Source of the DNA: Nannobrachium achirus
Lineage: Eukaryota > Chordata > Actinopteri > Myctophiformes > Myctophidae
Length of the DNA stretch: 64,000 nt
Reading direction: 5' to 3'
NCBI GenBank assembly: GCA_963921795.1
Contig: OY997650.1
Span: 17,125,862 to 17,189,861 of the forward strand
Shown here piece by piece: positions 11,314 through 25,040 of the stretch. The notes beneath the pieces were generated by a model. It did not search any database. It was given only the letters and a program-made list of their open reading frames with translations, and was not told the DNA's origin. The first letter of the stretch is position 1. Each line of letters starts with the position of its first letter. Both the position numbers and the translations under genes were made by a program.

Positions 11314-11760
11314 TTGTTGCAATCAGTTTGATTTGTCAGCACCTGGCCGCAACACAGCTTCTCCGAGTCAGGCAATCCAAATGTTTTTGCTCTTAATCAC
11401 CGAGCTCTGCTTCACTGTGTAGCTGGCTCTCGAAGGGACTCTTCCATCGAGCAGTAAGCAAAACTCCACTATGTTCTCCTCTGTCGCACATTTGCTCTGT
11501 ATTTTGCCACATTGCTAATGGTGGTTCTATCTGTTCCCATTGTAGGCAAATTAGAAGCTGCATCTGAATCTTGGAAGAGAAATGGCATGTGTTAATGGAA
11601 GCAACGGCATACTGTGAAACATGTGTTTCGAATGTAACCCCTGTTTGTTAAGTTCTGGAAAGAAGCATATTTTGAGTTAAAAGCCCCGGTTTTGGGAAGA
11701 ACTTTATTTCATGTTTTAGGGGAACGCCCCATTGAATAAAACAACGCTTATTGCGTTTTC
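11303..11760 (+). ncRNA. Predicted two-exon transcript, module C unit 3
   Basis: Donor at 11454, exon 2 from 11546 and AATAAA at 11735. The 38-codon frame has one substitution (Thr to Ile) near its end. Confidence 0.38.
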
Positions 11761-12689
11761 ACCTTGAGAACTGTTTCCGTGTGCTGGTTTGGGTTCAGAC
11801 TTCACAATACTTAATGTTTAAAAACTTTATTTGAAGACGTTTACTACTTGAATTATTTGAAAACATAACCCTCTGTTTTGAAGGTTTACAACCTGATGAC
11901 CAACTCTTCAACAAAGACAACTAATGAAAAAGTTGGAAAATAAAGATATTGAGTTAAAACCTTGAGGAGTTCTTTGGAACTATTTTATGTCTGTTGCATA
12001 TAGTCTTTTGCATACATGTTGTGTAGAGGTCAATTTGTGCTTTTACCAATAACTATGCCGATTAGTGTAAAATCGGCAGAGTGTCATTTATAGCGCCACC
12101 AGAAGGCCGAAAACGCATTCTTCGATATTACTCCAGATTTTATCCGATAATCACACAAATGGGAACACAGTATCTCTACAGTGATGTAATCATGACGGAT
12201 TTGTCCAATATCATATTCTATCTAATTGGCTAACATTGTATTCCAAGGTTTGCAGGATTGCTCCTTTTTGAACAAAATGTCTCAAACGCAGCCTGCTATT
12301 TGTGTGAGATATTGCACGCACATTCCTACTAGGCCAAGGAACAGATGCCACCCTTCTCACATTGGCCTGTTATAGCGCCACCAGCGGGTACATTTTTGCA
12401 AAACCCATTTTTGGAACAAAATGCCTCAAATCCCGCATGCAGCGTCCGATTGCCGTGAAAGGCCCAAGAACACGTGGTACCCTTTTGACTTTGGCCTATT
12501 ATAGAGTCACCAGTGCCACTAGGCAAAAAAAAAAACACCTGACCTGCCGGAGACCTGTTCGGAAGAACACTGCTTCCAGTTTTTCTTTGATTTCTTCTTT
12601 GCTTTCCCTTGATGCTTTTTTGCTTTCCTGCTTTTTCTGCCTTGGCCACTTTATCGCTGCTTGCAGCTATATTTATTATTATTATTCTT

Positions 12690-14090
12690 CCGCCACTTTT
12701 GCTCTAGCGGCTAGACCGTGCAGTCGCTTTTTACGAAACTCGGCAGTATGGCAGAGGACTATGCCAAACGGCTAAAACGCGAAGCTCGCAACAATCGGCC
12801 AAAGGGTGGCGCTGTAGGAAGCCTTCGAAAGTGCAAACTTTGAACTGGTGTAGCTCATGCCCTGTTTCAGGTACAGCAATGAAACCTGTATACACTTATG
12901 CGTCTCCTCATGCCGAACAACTTTTACGCTCTGACTTTTGACCTCTGACCTTTACCTCTCCCACAATTTTGAATTCTATGAAAAACAGTAAAAATGTATC
13001 TCCTCCTGGGATTTTCGCGTAACGTGCGCGAAACTTTTTTTACATGAACTTTGGACCAATACGGTCTGAAAAGTTAGCCGGATTTTCTTTAAAGCGAAAC
13101 ATTATTTTTTAATAATTAACCGTATAATGCAGTTTCATGCAAATTATTCTTCTGCCTCTAAATCATACTGCAAAGTGACACGTTCATGGCAGTATGGCAG
13201 AGGACCATGCCAAACGGCTAAAACGCGAAGCTCGCAACAATCGGCCAAAGGGTGGCGCTGTAGGAAGCCTTCGAAAGTGCAAACTTTGAACTGGTGTAGC
13301 TCATGCCCTGTTTCAGGTACAGCAATGGAACCTGTATACACTTATGCGTCTCCTCATGCCGAACAACTTTTACGCTCTGACTTTTGACCTCTGACCTTTA
13401 CTTCTCCCACAATTTTGAATTATATGAAAAACAGTAAAAATTTATCTCCTCCTGGGATTTTCGCGTAATGTGCGCGAAACTTTTTTTACATGAACTTTGG
13501 ACCAATACGGTCTGAAAACTCAGGCGGATTTTCTTTAAAGCGAAACATTATTTTTTAATAATTCACTCAATGTTGCAGTTATATGCAAATTATTCTTCTG
13601 CCTCTAAATCATACATGCAAAGTGACACGTTCATGGCATTTGGCAAATATGTAGAGGATTAGTCCAAATATCACTGAAAGCAATCTTACTCCAATTGGCC
13701 AAAGGGGGGCGCTATACGAAGCGTTTGAAAACTCAAACTTTAAAGGGGCATAAGTCATGCCTCGTTTGGTTTGAAGACATGCAACTTGCTTACACGCGTG
13801 CCTTGACTCAAGCTGAAGACATCTGTGTCTTTGTTAAGTAAGCTCCGCCCTTCGATTTTCCGCCTTTTGGAGCAGTTCGTAAAACACTTAAACCCGCTTT
13901 TATTCCGGAACTTTCGCGTCATGTGCACGGAACTTTTTTTACATGAACTTTGGACCAATATCTAAAGATCTGTCAGATCGGATTTTTTAAACATTGAAAC
14001 ATGCTTTTTTAATAGTTCAATCAACATTGCAAGTTGTATGCAAATTATTCTTCTGCCTCTAAAACATACATGCAAAGTAACATTTTCATG
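12690..14090 (+). repeat. About 450-bp nested subrepeats (unit 3 example)
   Basis: Three consecutive blocks each run from a GGCGCT(G/A)TA motif through a CATGAACTTTGGACCAATA motif to CAAATTATTCTTCTGCC. The last motif recurs at 13138, 13585 and 14038. The first two blocks are close copies and the third is diverged, so the array has a smaller repeat nested inside each unit. Confidence 0.75.
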
Positions 14091-14217
14091 ATGAACTACC
14101 GTAGAGGGTAAGTCCAAATATCACTGAAACCAAAAAGAATCATATTTGAACTGGGGACCCCCCACCCTGACGTGAGTAGGGTTTTCCCATGATCTGGTCC
14201 TTAGGCTAGATGCAGAA

Positions 14218-14546
14218 TAGAGCTGGGACGTTCGCGAACGAATCAAATCTTTTGAACGGCTCTTTGAAGTGAACGTTGGGATCCGGTTCGCGCAGTAGAG
14301 AGCCGTTCATTTGGGGGGGAGACCCCCTCCCCCCAATTCAACATCTCCTTGCTACTCCACTGAGTACTGACTGAGTACAGTGAGTGAGTGAGAGAGAGAG
14401 AACAAGTGGAGGAGCGAGTTCATTGTTGCCTGCTTGTTTTTTTTAGGTGTTTTATGAATAACAACAGTCAAGGTAGCTTAATTTACACACACATTTTATG
14501 ATCGATGGTACTGTCTCACTTCAAATAGCCATAAATCCCACCTCTA
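14218..14546 (+). mobile_element. hAT-like MITE, array copy 4 (internally deleted)
   Basis: Both ends and both ATGCAGAA flanks remain. About 165 interior bases are missing between CACATTTTATGA and TCGATGGTACTG. The same deletion is in copy 6. Confidence 0.75.
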
Positions 14547-14565
14547 ATGCAGAATGGTTAGGCAC

Positions 14566-14692
<127 letters not shown>

Positions 14693-15319
14693 TTATTCTT
14701 CTGCCTCTAAAACATACATTCAAAGTCACATTTAAATCACACTTTGCAATAATGTAGGTTAGTGCACTGTGCACTTGTGCACTTGTAACCCACGGTTCAG
14801 CGGGAATTACAGTCATTTTATTTTATTTTTCAAATGGAATATATTCTTATTTTTCACATGCAATGTTTTGACCACGGTCCCTGAGTCACAGCTGCAGAGC
14901 ATTCGTAATCACCACACCCTGTATAAAGCCAGTCTTTTTTCAGTTTGTTCAGTAACCTCATTGGAGCTGCTGCAGGTTTGTACACATTTCATTTCAAGAC
15001 TATTCCAATTTCTAACAGCATTGCTCCATTTATATTTAACCCACACTATATTGCTTTTAGATCCACCTGACCAACTCTGATATTGACACTGAGGCTGCGT
15101 GACTAAGATAATTGGTAAGTGAACATGTGGCTCGGAAATGTTTGTTTCTGGTTTTGGGATTGGAATGTAAAAAGATTCATTTCGGTAATGTAATTATTGC
15201 TTGTAGATAAGCAGATTTGTCGACTTTATTTAGTTTTAAGCTTGTAGATCGGCTGATTAGTTGATTTTTTTAGTTTTTTTGCCTGTGAACTGAATCTTAA
15301 TTGTTTGGTTTTCAGAAAA

Positions 15320-15356
15320 ACTACATTTCCCAGAATGCAGCAGCTAAGATGGTTGC
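15320..15356 (+). promoter_or_regulatory. ZNF143/YY1-type motif pair, unit 4 module B
   Basis: Motifs at 15320-15338 and 15346-15356 (AAGATGGTTGC). Confidence 0.55.
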
Positions 15357-15630
15357 TTGTTGGGCGTCGGCCGATTGAATCCATCTGAACAGTTTGAACA
15401 AAACACTGCTGAGTTGAGTGTGTGCTGCTCTGTTAACCGGTAAGACTGTTTGTTTGTATTTTGTATGGTCTCTTTTACCGTTTTACTGTGTTATTTTGGT
15501 TCTATCGTTTACAGTGAGAATGTGTTTTATATTGTCAGGAGTGTGCAGTTGTGGATTATTGCCTGTGTCCACTATTGTTTGGGGTGTGGCCTCATCTCTT
15601 TCTTCAATGTAAGCATTTAACTAAAGAGAT
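15346..15630 (+). ncRNA. Predicted spliced unit, module B unit 4
   Basis: Donor GTAAGA at 15440 and acceptor TCTATCGTTTACAG ending at 15514. The 3' end is undefined. Confidence 0.27.
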
Positions 15631-16176
15631 GTGAGTATTATTGCGACTGTTAGGTCGCAGTTACTATCGAAACCTCCACCGGCTGTCACTCTGTCCGTGT
15701 GACATCATACTTTTGCCCTATTCATATCTCCGTTACCATTGCCCCTATCCATGCCAAACTTTGCACACACTCCTTGGCTGCCTGATTTCTCACATGGCCC
15801 TCCAGCGCCACCATGAGGCCGATTCTTGCAAAACATTTGCGAACACTGCTCCTACAGATTTTGGCCTAAAATCACGCAAATTGATTGTCAAATCACAACC
15901 TCCGTCCCTGATTTCACACATGCCCCTCTCTAGCGCCACCATCAGACAGATTTTTGCAAAACACATTTTACAACACTGCTCCTACAGATTTTGGCCTAAA
16001 ATCACGCAAATTGGATGGCAAATCACAACCTCCAAATCAGCAGATCTGTTGACTTTATTTTGTTTTAACCTTGTAGATCGGCTGATTAGTTGATTTTTCT
16101 TATTTTTTTTTATCCAGGCCCTGTTTTTTGCATGTGAACTGAATCTAACTGATGGCTTTGCTTGGTTTTCAGAAAA

Positions 16177-16213
16177 ACTACATTTCCCAGAATGCAGCAG
16201 CTAAGATGGCTGC
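16177..16213 (+). promoter_or_regulatory. ZNF143/YY1-type motif pair, unit 4 module C
   Basis: Motifs at 16177-16195 and 16203-16213, identical to unit 1. Confidence 0.6.
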
Positions 16214-16825
16214 TTGTTGCAATCAGTTTGATTTGTCAGCACCTGGCCGCAACACAGCTTCTCCGAGTCAGGCAATCCAAATGTTTTTGCTCTTAACCAC
16301 CGAGCTCTGCTTCACTGTGTAGCTGGCTCTCGAAGGGACTCTTCCATCGAGCAGTAAGCAAAACTCCACTATGTTCTCCTCTGTCGCACATTTGCTCTGT
16401 ATTTTGCCACATTGCTAATGGTGGTTCTATCTGTTCCCATTGTAGGCAAATTAGGAGCTGCATCTGAGTCTTGGAAGAGAAATGGCATGTGTTAATGGAA
16501 GCAACAGCATACTGTGAAACATATGTTTCGAATGTAACCCCTGTTTGTTAAGTTCTGGAAAGAAGCATATTTTGAGTTAAAAGCCCCGGTTTTGGGAAGA
16601 ACTTTATTTCATGTTTTAGGGGAACGCCCCATTGAATAAAACAACGCTTATTGCGTTTTCACCTTGAGAACTGTTTCCGTGTGCTGGTTTGGGTTCAGAC
16701 TTAACAATACTTAATGTTTAAAAACTTTATTTGAAGACGTGTTAAAAGCCCCGGTTTTGGGAAGAACTTTATTTCATGTTTTAGGGGAACGCCCCATTGA
16801 ATAAAACAACGCTTATTGCGTTTTC
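16203..16825 (+). ncRNA. Predicted two-exon transcript with doubled polyA region, module C unit 4
   Basis: Donor at 16354, exon 2 from 16446 and AATAAA at 16635. A 165-bp tandem duplication repeats the 3' part of exon 2, so a second AATAAA lies at 16800. Confidence 0.38.
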
Positions 16826-17767
16826 ACCTTGAGAACTGTTTCCGTGTGCTGGTTTGGGTTCAGACTTAATGTTTAAAAACTTTATTTGAAGACGTTTACT
16901 ACTTGAATTATTTGAAAACATTGTGATTTAAAAGACATGCCTGAAAATGGCTAGGTTGTTAACCCTCTGTTTTGAAGGTTTACAACCTGATGACCAACTC
17001 TTCAACAAAGACAACTAATGAAAAAGTTGGAAAATAAAGATATTGAGTTAAAACCTTGAGGAGTTCTTTGGAACTATTTTATGTCTGTTGCATATAGTCT
17101 TTTGCATACATGTTGTGTAGAGGTCAATTTGTGCTTTCACCAATAACTATGCCGATTAGTGTAAAATCGGCAGAGTCTCTGTCATTTATAGCGCCACCAG
17201 AAGGCCGAAAACGCATTCTTCGATATTACTCCTTCAGATTTTATCCGATAATCACACAAATGGGCACACAGTATCTCTACAGTGATGTAATCATGACGGA
17301 TTTGTCCAATATCATATTCTATCTAATTGGCTAACATTGAATTCCAAGGTTTGCAGGATTGCTCCTTTTTGAACAAAATGTCTCAAACGCAGCCTGCTAT
17401 TTGTGTGAGATTTTGCACGCACATTCCCACTAGGCCAAGGAACAGATGCCACCCTTCTCACATTGGCCTGTTATAGCGCCACCAGCGGGTCAATTTTTGC
17501 AAAACCCATTTTTGGAACAAAATGCCTCAAATCCCGCATGCAGCGTCCGATTGCCGTGAAAGGCCAAAGAACACGTGGTACCCTTTTGACTTTGGCCTAT
17601 TATAGTCACCACTAGGCCAAAAAAAAAACACCTGACCTGCCGGAGACCTGTTCGGAAGAACACTGCTTCCAGTTTTTCTTTGATTTCTTCTTTGCTTTCC
17701 CTTGATGCCTTTTTGCTTTCCTGCTATTTATGCCTTGGCCACTTTATCGCTGCTTGCAGCTATATTT

Positions 17768-17807
17768 AGTGGCCAAGGGCCACGAAGTGGCCAAGCCCTT
17801 GGCCACT
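17768..17807. repeat. Palindrome in array unit 4
   Basis: Same palindrome as at 8166, followed by the same TTATAGATATTGGACTTC. Units 3, 5 and 6 lack it. Confidence 0.8.
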
Positions 17808-18918
17808 TATAGATATTGGACTTCATCTCCTTCTTCCGCCACTTTTTCTCTAGCGGCTAGACCGTGCAGTCGCTTTTTACAAAACTCGGCAGTATGGCAG
17901 AGGACTATGCCAAACGGCTAAAACGCGAAGCTCGCAACAATCGGCCAAAGGGTGGCGCTGTAGGAAGCCTTTGAAAAATGCCAACTTTGAACAGGTGTAG
18001 CTCATGCCCTGTTTCAGGTACAGCAATGAAACCTGTATACACTTATGCGTCTCCTCATGCCGAACAACTTTTACGCTCTGACTTTTGACCTCTGACCTTT
18101 ACTTCTCCCACAATTTTGAATTATATGAAAAACAGTCAAAATGTATCTCCTCCTGGGATTTTCGCGTAACGTGCGCGAAACTTTTTTTACATGAACTTTG
18201 GACCAATACGGTCTGAGAAGTTAGGCGGATTTTCTTTAAAGCGAAACGTTATTTTTTAATAATTCACTCAATGTTGCAGTTATATGCAAATTATTCTTCT
18301 GCCTCTAAATCATACATGCAAAGTGACACGTTCATGGCATTTGGCAAATATGTAGAGGGTTAGTCCAAATATCACTGAAAGCAATCTTACTCCAATTGGC
18401 CAAAGGGGGGCGCTATATGAAGCGTTTGAAAACTCAAACTTTAAAGGGGCATAAGTCATGCCTCGTTTCGTTTGAAGACATGCAACTTGCTTACACGCGT
18501 GCCTTGACTCAAGCGGAAGACATCTGTGTCTTTGTTAAGTAAGCTCCGCCCTTAGATTTTCCGCCATTTTGAGCAGTTTGTAAAACACTTAAACCCGCCT
18601 TTATTCCGGAACTTTCGCGTCACGTGCACGGAACTTTTTTTACATGAACTTTGGACCAATATCTAAAGATCTGTCAGATCGGATTTTTTAAAAATTGAAG
18701 CATGCTTTTTTAATAATTCAATGCATATTGCAAGTATTATGCAAATTATTCTTCTGCCTCTAAAACATACATGCAAAGTAACATTTTCATGATGAACTAC
18801 TGTAGAGGGTAAGTCCAAATATCACTGAAACCAAAAATAATCATATTTGAACTGGGGACCCCCCACCCTGACGTGAGTAGGGTTTTCCCATGATCTGGGC
18901 CTTAGGTTAGATGCAGAA

Positions 18919-19400
18919 TAGAGCTGGGACGTTCGCGAACGAATCGAATCTTTTGAACGGCTCTTTGAAGTGAACGTTGGGATCCGGTTTGCGCAGTAGA
19001 GAGCCGTTCATTTGGGGGGGAGACCCCTCCCCCCAATTCAACATCTCCTTGCTACTCCACTGAGTACTGACTGAGTACAGTGAGTGAGTGAGAGAGAGAG
19101 AACAAGTGGAGGAGCGAGTTCATTGTTGCCTGCTTGTTTTTTTTGGTGTTTTATGAATAACAAAAGTCAAGGTAGCTTAATTTACACACACATTTTATGA
19201 AAAGGGTAAATACTAAATTGTGATCTCAACTGTCAGCAGAGGAATGTGGTGCCACCTTGTGGATTCATGTTTAAACAAATTCTTCTTAAAAATATATAAA
19301 TATACAAGGAGCCAAATGAGCCAGTCTTTTGAACGGCTCTTTTTAGTGAGCCAGATCGATGGTACTGTCTCACTTCAAAGAGCCATAAATCCCACCTCTA
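18919..19400 (+). mobile_element. hAT-like MITE, array copy 5
   Basis: Full-length copy with ATGCAGAA flanks, closest to copy 3. Confidence 0.75.
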
Positions 19401-19419
19401 ATGCAGAATGGTTAGGCAC

Positions 19420-19535
<116 letters not shown>

Positions 19536-20202
19536 TCAGTGTGTTTGGAAGCATGGTTGATGCTGCTGGCAAATTATTCTTCTGCCTCTAAAACATACAT
19601 TCAAAGTCACATTTTAATCACACTTTGCAATAATGTAGGTTAGTGCACTGTGCATTTGTGCACTTGTAACCCATGGTTCAGCGGGAATTACAGTCATTTT
19701 ATTTTATTTTTCAAATGGAATATATTCTTATTTTTCACATGCAATGTTTTGACCACGGTCCCTGAGTCGCAGCTGCCGAGCATTCGTAATCACCACACCC
19801 TGTATAAAGCCAGTCTTTTTTCAGTTTGTTCAGTAACCTCATTGGAGCTGCTGCAGGTTTGTACACATTTCATTTCAAGACTATTCCAATTTCTAACAGC
19901 ATTACTCCATTTATATTTAACCCACACTATATTGCTTTTAGATCCACCTGACCAACTCTGATATTGACACTGAGGCTGCGTGACTAAGACAATTGGTAAG
20001 TGAACATGTGGCTCGGAAATGTTTGTTTCTGGTTTTGGGATTGGAATGTAAAAAGATTCATTTCGGTAATTATTGCTTGTAGATAAGCAGATTTGTCGAC
20101 TTTATTTTGTTTTAAGCTTGTAGATCGGCTGATTAGTTGATTTTTTTTTTGTTTTCGTTTTTTTGCCTGTGAACTGAATCTAATTGTTTGGTTTTCAGAA
20201 AA

Positions 20203-20239
20203 ACTACATTTCCCAGAATGCAGCAGCTAAGATGGTTGC
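20203..20239 (+). promoter_or_regulatory. ZNF143/YY1-type motif pair, unit 5 module B
   Basis: Motifs at 20203-20221 and 20229-20239 (AAGATGGTTGC). Confidence 0.55.
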
Positions 20240-20520
20240 TTGTTGGGCGTCGGCCGATTGAATCCATCTGAACAGTTTGAGCAAAACACTGCTGAGTTGA
20301 GGAGGCTGTGTGCTGCTCTGTTAACCTGTAAGACTGTTTGCTTGTGTTTTGTATGGTCTCTTTTACCGTTTTACTGTGTTATTTTGGTTCTATGGTTTAC
20401 AGTGAGAATGTGTTTTATATTGTCAGGAGTGTTTAGTTGTGGATGATTGCCTGTGTCCACTATTGTTTGGGGTGTGGCCTCATCTCTTTCTTTAATGTAA
20501 GCATTTAACTAAAGAGATGT
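20229..20520 (+). ncRNA. Predicted spliced unit, module B unit 5
   Basis: Donor GTAAGA at 20328 and acceptor TTTACAG ending at 20402. The 3' end is undefined. Confidence 0.27.
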
Positions 20521-20934
20521 GAGTATTATTGCGACTGTTAGGTCGCAGTTACTATCGAAACCTCCACCGGCTGTCACTCTGTCCGTGTGACATCATACTT
20601 TTGCCCTATTCATATCTCCGCTACCATTGCCCCTATCCATGCCAAACTTTGCACACACTCCTTGGCTGCCTGATTTCTCATATGGCCCTCCAGCGCCACC
20701 ATGAGGCCGATTCTTGCAAAACATTTTTCAACACTGCTCCTACAGATTTTGGCCTAAAATCACGCAAATTGGATGGCAAATCACAACCTCCAAATCAGCA
20801 GATCTGTTGACTTTATTTTGTTTTAACCTTGTAGATCGGCTGATTAGTTGATTTTTCTTTTCTTTTTTTTATCCAGGCCCTGTTTTTTGCATGTGAACTG
20901 AATCTAACTGATGGCTTTGTTGGTTTTCAGAAAA

Positions 20935-20971
20935 ACTACATTTCCCAGAATGCAGCAGCTAAGATGGCTGC
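20935..20971 (+). promoter_or_regulatory. ZNF143/YY1-type motif pair, unit 5 module C
   Basis: Motifs at 20935-20953 and 20961-20971. Confidence 0.6.
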
Positions 20972-21420
20972 TTGTTGCAATCAGTTTGATTTGTCAGCAC
21001 CTGGCCGCAACACAGCTTCTCCGAGTCAGGCAATCCAAATGTTTTTGCTCTTAACCACCGAGCTCTGCTTCACTGTGTAGCTGGCTCTCGAAGGGACTCT
21101 TCCATCGAGCAGTAAGCAAAACTCCACTATGTTCTCCTCTGTCGCACATTTGCTCTGTATTTTGCCACATTGCTAATGGTGGTTCTATCTGTTCCCATTG
21201 TAGGCAAATTAGGAGCTGCATCTGAATCTTGGAAGAGAAATGGCATGTGTTAATGGAAGCAACGGCATACTGTGAAACATGTGTTTCGAATGTAACCCCT
21301 GTTTGTTAAGTTCTGGAAAGAAGCATATTTTGAGTTAAAAGCCCCGGTTTTGGGAAGAACTTTATTTCATGTTTTAGGGGAACGCCCCATTGAATAAAAC
21401 AACGCTTATTGCGTTTTCAC
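20961..21420 (+). ncRNA. Predicted two-exon transcript, module C unit 5
   Basis: Donor at 21112, exon 2 from 21204 and AATAAA at 21393, with unchanged spacing. Confidence 0.38.
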
Positions 21421-23861
21421 CTTGAGAACTGTTTCCGTGTGCTGGTTTGGGTTCAGACTTCACAATACTTAATGTTTAAAAACTTTATTTGAAGACGTTT
21501 ACTACTTGAAAACATAACCCTCTGTTTTGAAGGTTTACAACCTGATGACCAACTCTTCAACAAAGACAACTAATGAAAAAGTTGGAAAATAAAGATATTG
21601 AGTTAAAACCTTGAGGAGTTCTTTGGAACTATTTTATGTCTGTTGCATATAGTCTTTTGCATACATGTTGTGTAGAGGTCAATTTGTGCTTTTACCAATA
21701 ACTATGCCGATTAGTGTAAAATCGGCAGAGTGTCATTTATAGCGCCACCAGAAGGCCGAAAACGCATTCTTCGATATTACTCCTTCAGATTTTATCCAAT
21801 AATCACACAAATGGGCACACAGTATCTCTACAGTGATGTAATCATGACGGATTTGTCCAATATCATATTCTATCTAATTGGCTAACATTGTATTCCAAGG
21901 TTTGCAGGATTGCTCCTTTTTGAACAAAATGTCTCAAACGCAGCCTGCTATTTGTGTGAGATATTGCACGCACATTCCTACTAGGCCAAGGAACAGATGC
22001 CACCCTTCTCACATTGGCCTGTTATAGCGCCACCAGCGGGTACATTTTTGCAAAACCCATTTTTGGAACAAAATGCCTCAAATCCCGCATGCAGCGTCCG
22101 ATTGCCGTGAAAGGCCCAAGAACACGTGGTACCCTTTTGACTTTGGCCTATTATAGAGTCACCACTAGGCAAAAAAAAACACCTGACCTGCCGGAGACCT
22201 GTTCGGAAGAACACTGCTTCCAGTTTTTCTTTGATTTCTTCTTTGCTTTCCCTTGATGCTTTTTTGCTTTCCTGCTTTTTCTGCCTTGGCCACTTTATCG
22301 CTGCTTGCAGCTATATTTATTATTATTATTCTTCCGCCACTTTTGCTCTAGCGGCTAGACCGTGCAGTCGCTTTTTACGAAACTCTGCAGTATGGCAGAG
22401 GACTATGCCAAACGGCTAAAACGCGAAGCTCGCAACAATCGGCCAAAGGGTGGCGCTGTAGGAAGCCTTCGAAAGTGCAAACTTTGAACTGGTGTAGCTC
22501 ATGCCCTGTTTCAGGTACAGCAATGAAACCTGTATACACTTATGCGTCTCCTCATGCCGAACAACTTTTACGCTCTGACTTTTGACCTCTGACCTTTACC
22601 TCTCCCACAATTTTGAATTCTATGAAAAACAGTAAAAATGTATCTCCTCCTGGGATTTTCGCGTAACGTGCGCGAAACTTTTTGTACATGAACTTTGGAC
22701 CAATACGGTCTGAAAAGTTAGCCGGATTTTCTTTAAAGCGAAACATTATTTTTTAATAATTAACCGTATAATGCAGTTTCATGCAAATTATTCTTCTGCC
22801 TCTAAATCATACTGCAAAGTGACACGTTCATGGCAGTATGGCAGAGGACCATGCCAAACGGCTAAAACGCGAAGCTCGCAACAATCGGCCAAAGGGTGGC
22901 GCTGTAGGAAGCCTTCGAAAGTGCAAACTTTGAACTGGTGTAGCTCATGCCCTGTTTCAGGTACAGCAATGGAACCTGTATACACTTATGCGTCTCCTCA
23001 TGCCGAACAACTTTTACGCTCTGACTTTTGACCTCTGACCTTTACTTCTCCCACAATTTTGAATTATATGAAAAACAGTAAAAATGTATCTCCTCCTGGG
23101 ATTTTCGCGTAATGTGCGCGAAACTTTTTTTACATGAACTTTGGACCAATACGGTCTGAAAACTTAGGCGGATTTTCTTTAAAGCGAAACATTATTTTTT
23201 AATAATTCACTCAATGTTGCAGTTATATGCAAATTATTCTTCTGCCTCTAAATCATACATGCAAAGTGACACATTCATGGCATTTGGCAAATATGTAGAG
23301 GATTAGTCCAAATATCACTGAAAGCAATCTTACTCCAATTGGCCAAAGGGGGGCGCTATACGAAGCGTTTGAAAACTCAAACTTTAAAGGGGCATAAGTC
23401 ATGCCTCGTTTCGTTTGAAGACATGCAACTTGCTTACACGCGTGCCTTGACTCAAGCTGAAGACATCTGTGTCTTTGTTAAGTAAGCTCCGCCCTTCGAT
23501 TTTCCGCCTTTTGGAGCAGTTCGTAAAACACTTAAACCCGCTTTTATTCCGGAACTTTCGCGTCATGTGCACGGAACTTTTTTTACATGAACTTTGGACC
23601 AATATCTAAAGATCTGTCAGATCGGATTTTTTAAACATTGAAACATGCTTTTTTAATAGTTCAATCAACATTGCAAGTTGTATGCAAATTATTCTTCTGC
23701 CTCTAAAACATACATGCAAAGTAACATTTTCATGATGAACTACCGTAGAGGGTAAGTCCAAATATCACTGAAACCAAAAAGAATCATATTTGAACTGGGG
23801 ACCCCCCACCCTGACGTGAGTAGGGTTTTCCCATGATCTGGTCCTTAGGCTAGATGCAGAA

Positions 23862-24190
23862 TAGAGCTGGGACGTTCGCGAACGAATCAAATCTTTTGAA
23901 CGGCTCTTTGAAGTGAACGTTGGGATCCGGTTCGCGCAGTAGAGAGCCGTTCATTTGGGGGGGAGACCCCCTCCCCCCAATTCAACATCTCCTTGCTACT
24001 CCACTGAGTACTGACTGAGTACAGTGAGTGAGTGAGAGAGAGAGAACAAGTGGAGGAGCGAGTTCATTGTTGCCTGCTTGTTTTTTTTAGGTGTTTTATG
24101 AATAACAAAAGTCAAGGTAGCTTAATTTACACACACATTTTATGATCGATGGTACTGTCTCACTTCAAATAGCCATAAATCCCACCTCTA
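23862..24190 (+). mobile_element. hAT-like MITE, array copy 6 (internally deleted)
   Basis: Carries the same internal deletion as copy 4, with both flanking ATGCAGAA copies present. Confidence 0.75.
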
Positions 24191-24209
24191 ATGCAGAATG
24201 GTTAGGCAC

Positions 24210-24337
<128 letters not shown>

Positions 24338-24728
24338 TATTCTTCTGCCTCTAAAACATACATTCAAAGTCACATTTAAATCACACTTTGCAATAATGTA
24401 GGTTAGTGCACTGTGCACTTGTGCACTTGTAACCCACGGTTCAGCAGGAATTACAGTCATTTTATTTTATTTTTCAAATGGAATATATTCTTATTTTTCG
24501 CATGCAATGTTTTGACCACGGTCCCTGAGTCACAGCTGCAGAGCATTCGTAATCACCACACCCTGTATAAAGCCAGTCTTTTTTCAGTTTGTTCAGTAAC
24601 CTCATTGGAGCTGCTGCAGGTTTGTACACATTTCATTTCAAGACTATTCCAATTTCTAACAGCATTACTCCACTCCATTTAGTTTTTTTGCCTGTGAACT
24701 GAATCTTAATTGTTTGGTTTTCAGAAAA

Positions 24729-24765
24729 ACTACATTTCCCAGAATGCAGCAGCTAAGATGGTTGC
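24729..24765 (+). promoter_or_regulatory. ZNF143/YY1-type motif pair, unit 6 module B
   Basis: Motifs at 24729-24747 and 24755-24765. Confidence 0.55.
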
Positions 24766-25040
24766 TTGTTGGGCGTCGGCCGATTGAATCCATCTGAACA
24801 GTTTGAACAAAACACTGCTGAGTTGAGTGTGTGCTGCTCTGTTAACCGGTAAGACTGTTTGCTTGTATTTTGTATGGTCTCTTTTACCGTTTTACTGTGT
24901 TATTTTGGTTCTATCGTTTACAGTGAGAATGTGTTTTATATTGTCAGGAGTGTGCAGTTGTGGATTATTGCCTGTGTCCACTATTGTTTGGGGTGTGGCC
25001 TCATCTCTTTCTTCAATGTAAGCATTTAACTAAAGAGATG
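24755..25040 (+). ncRNA. Predicted spliced unit, module B unit 6
   Basis: Donor GTAAGA at 24849 and acceptor TTTACAG ending at 24923. The 3' end is undefined. Confidence 0.27.

Larger units (their letters stand above)
9287..14188 (+). repeat. Array unit 3 (A-type)
   Basis: It carries the full-length MITE, a short GT/GC tract, a block containing GTGTTTGGAAGCATGGTTG, and two promoter/intron modules (B at 10544 and C at 11277). It ends with three roughly 450-bp subrepeats (CTTCTGCCTCTAAA near 13148, 13595 and 14048, spacing 447 and 453). It shares private differences with unit 5, such as a shortened AT-rich linker near 11865 and the variant GGGTACATTTTTGC. Confidence 0.8.

Noticed and set aside
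12362-12775. 137-codon frame and its parallels near 1845, 17730 and 22014
   Set aside because: It runs through array repeats with frame-breaking differences between copies, so it is not conserved as protein.
15641-16093. 150-codon frame repeated at 25050-25502
   Set aside because: The sequence is a repeated GCGCCACC block; the A-type units break the frame earlier, and no domain is recognised.
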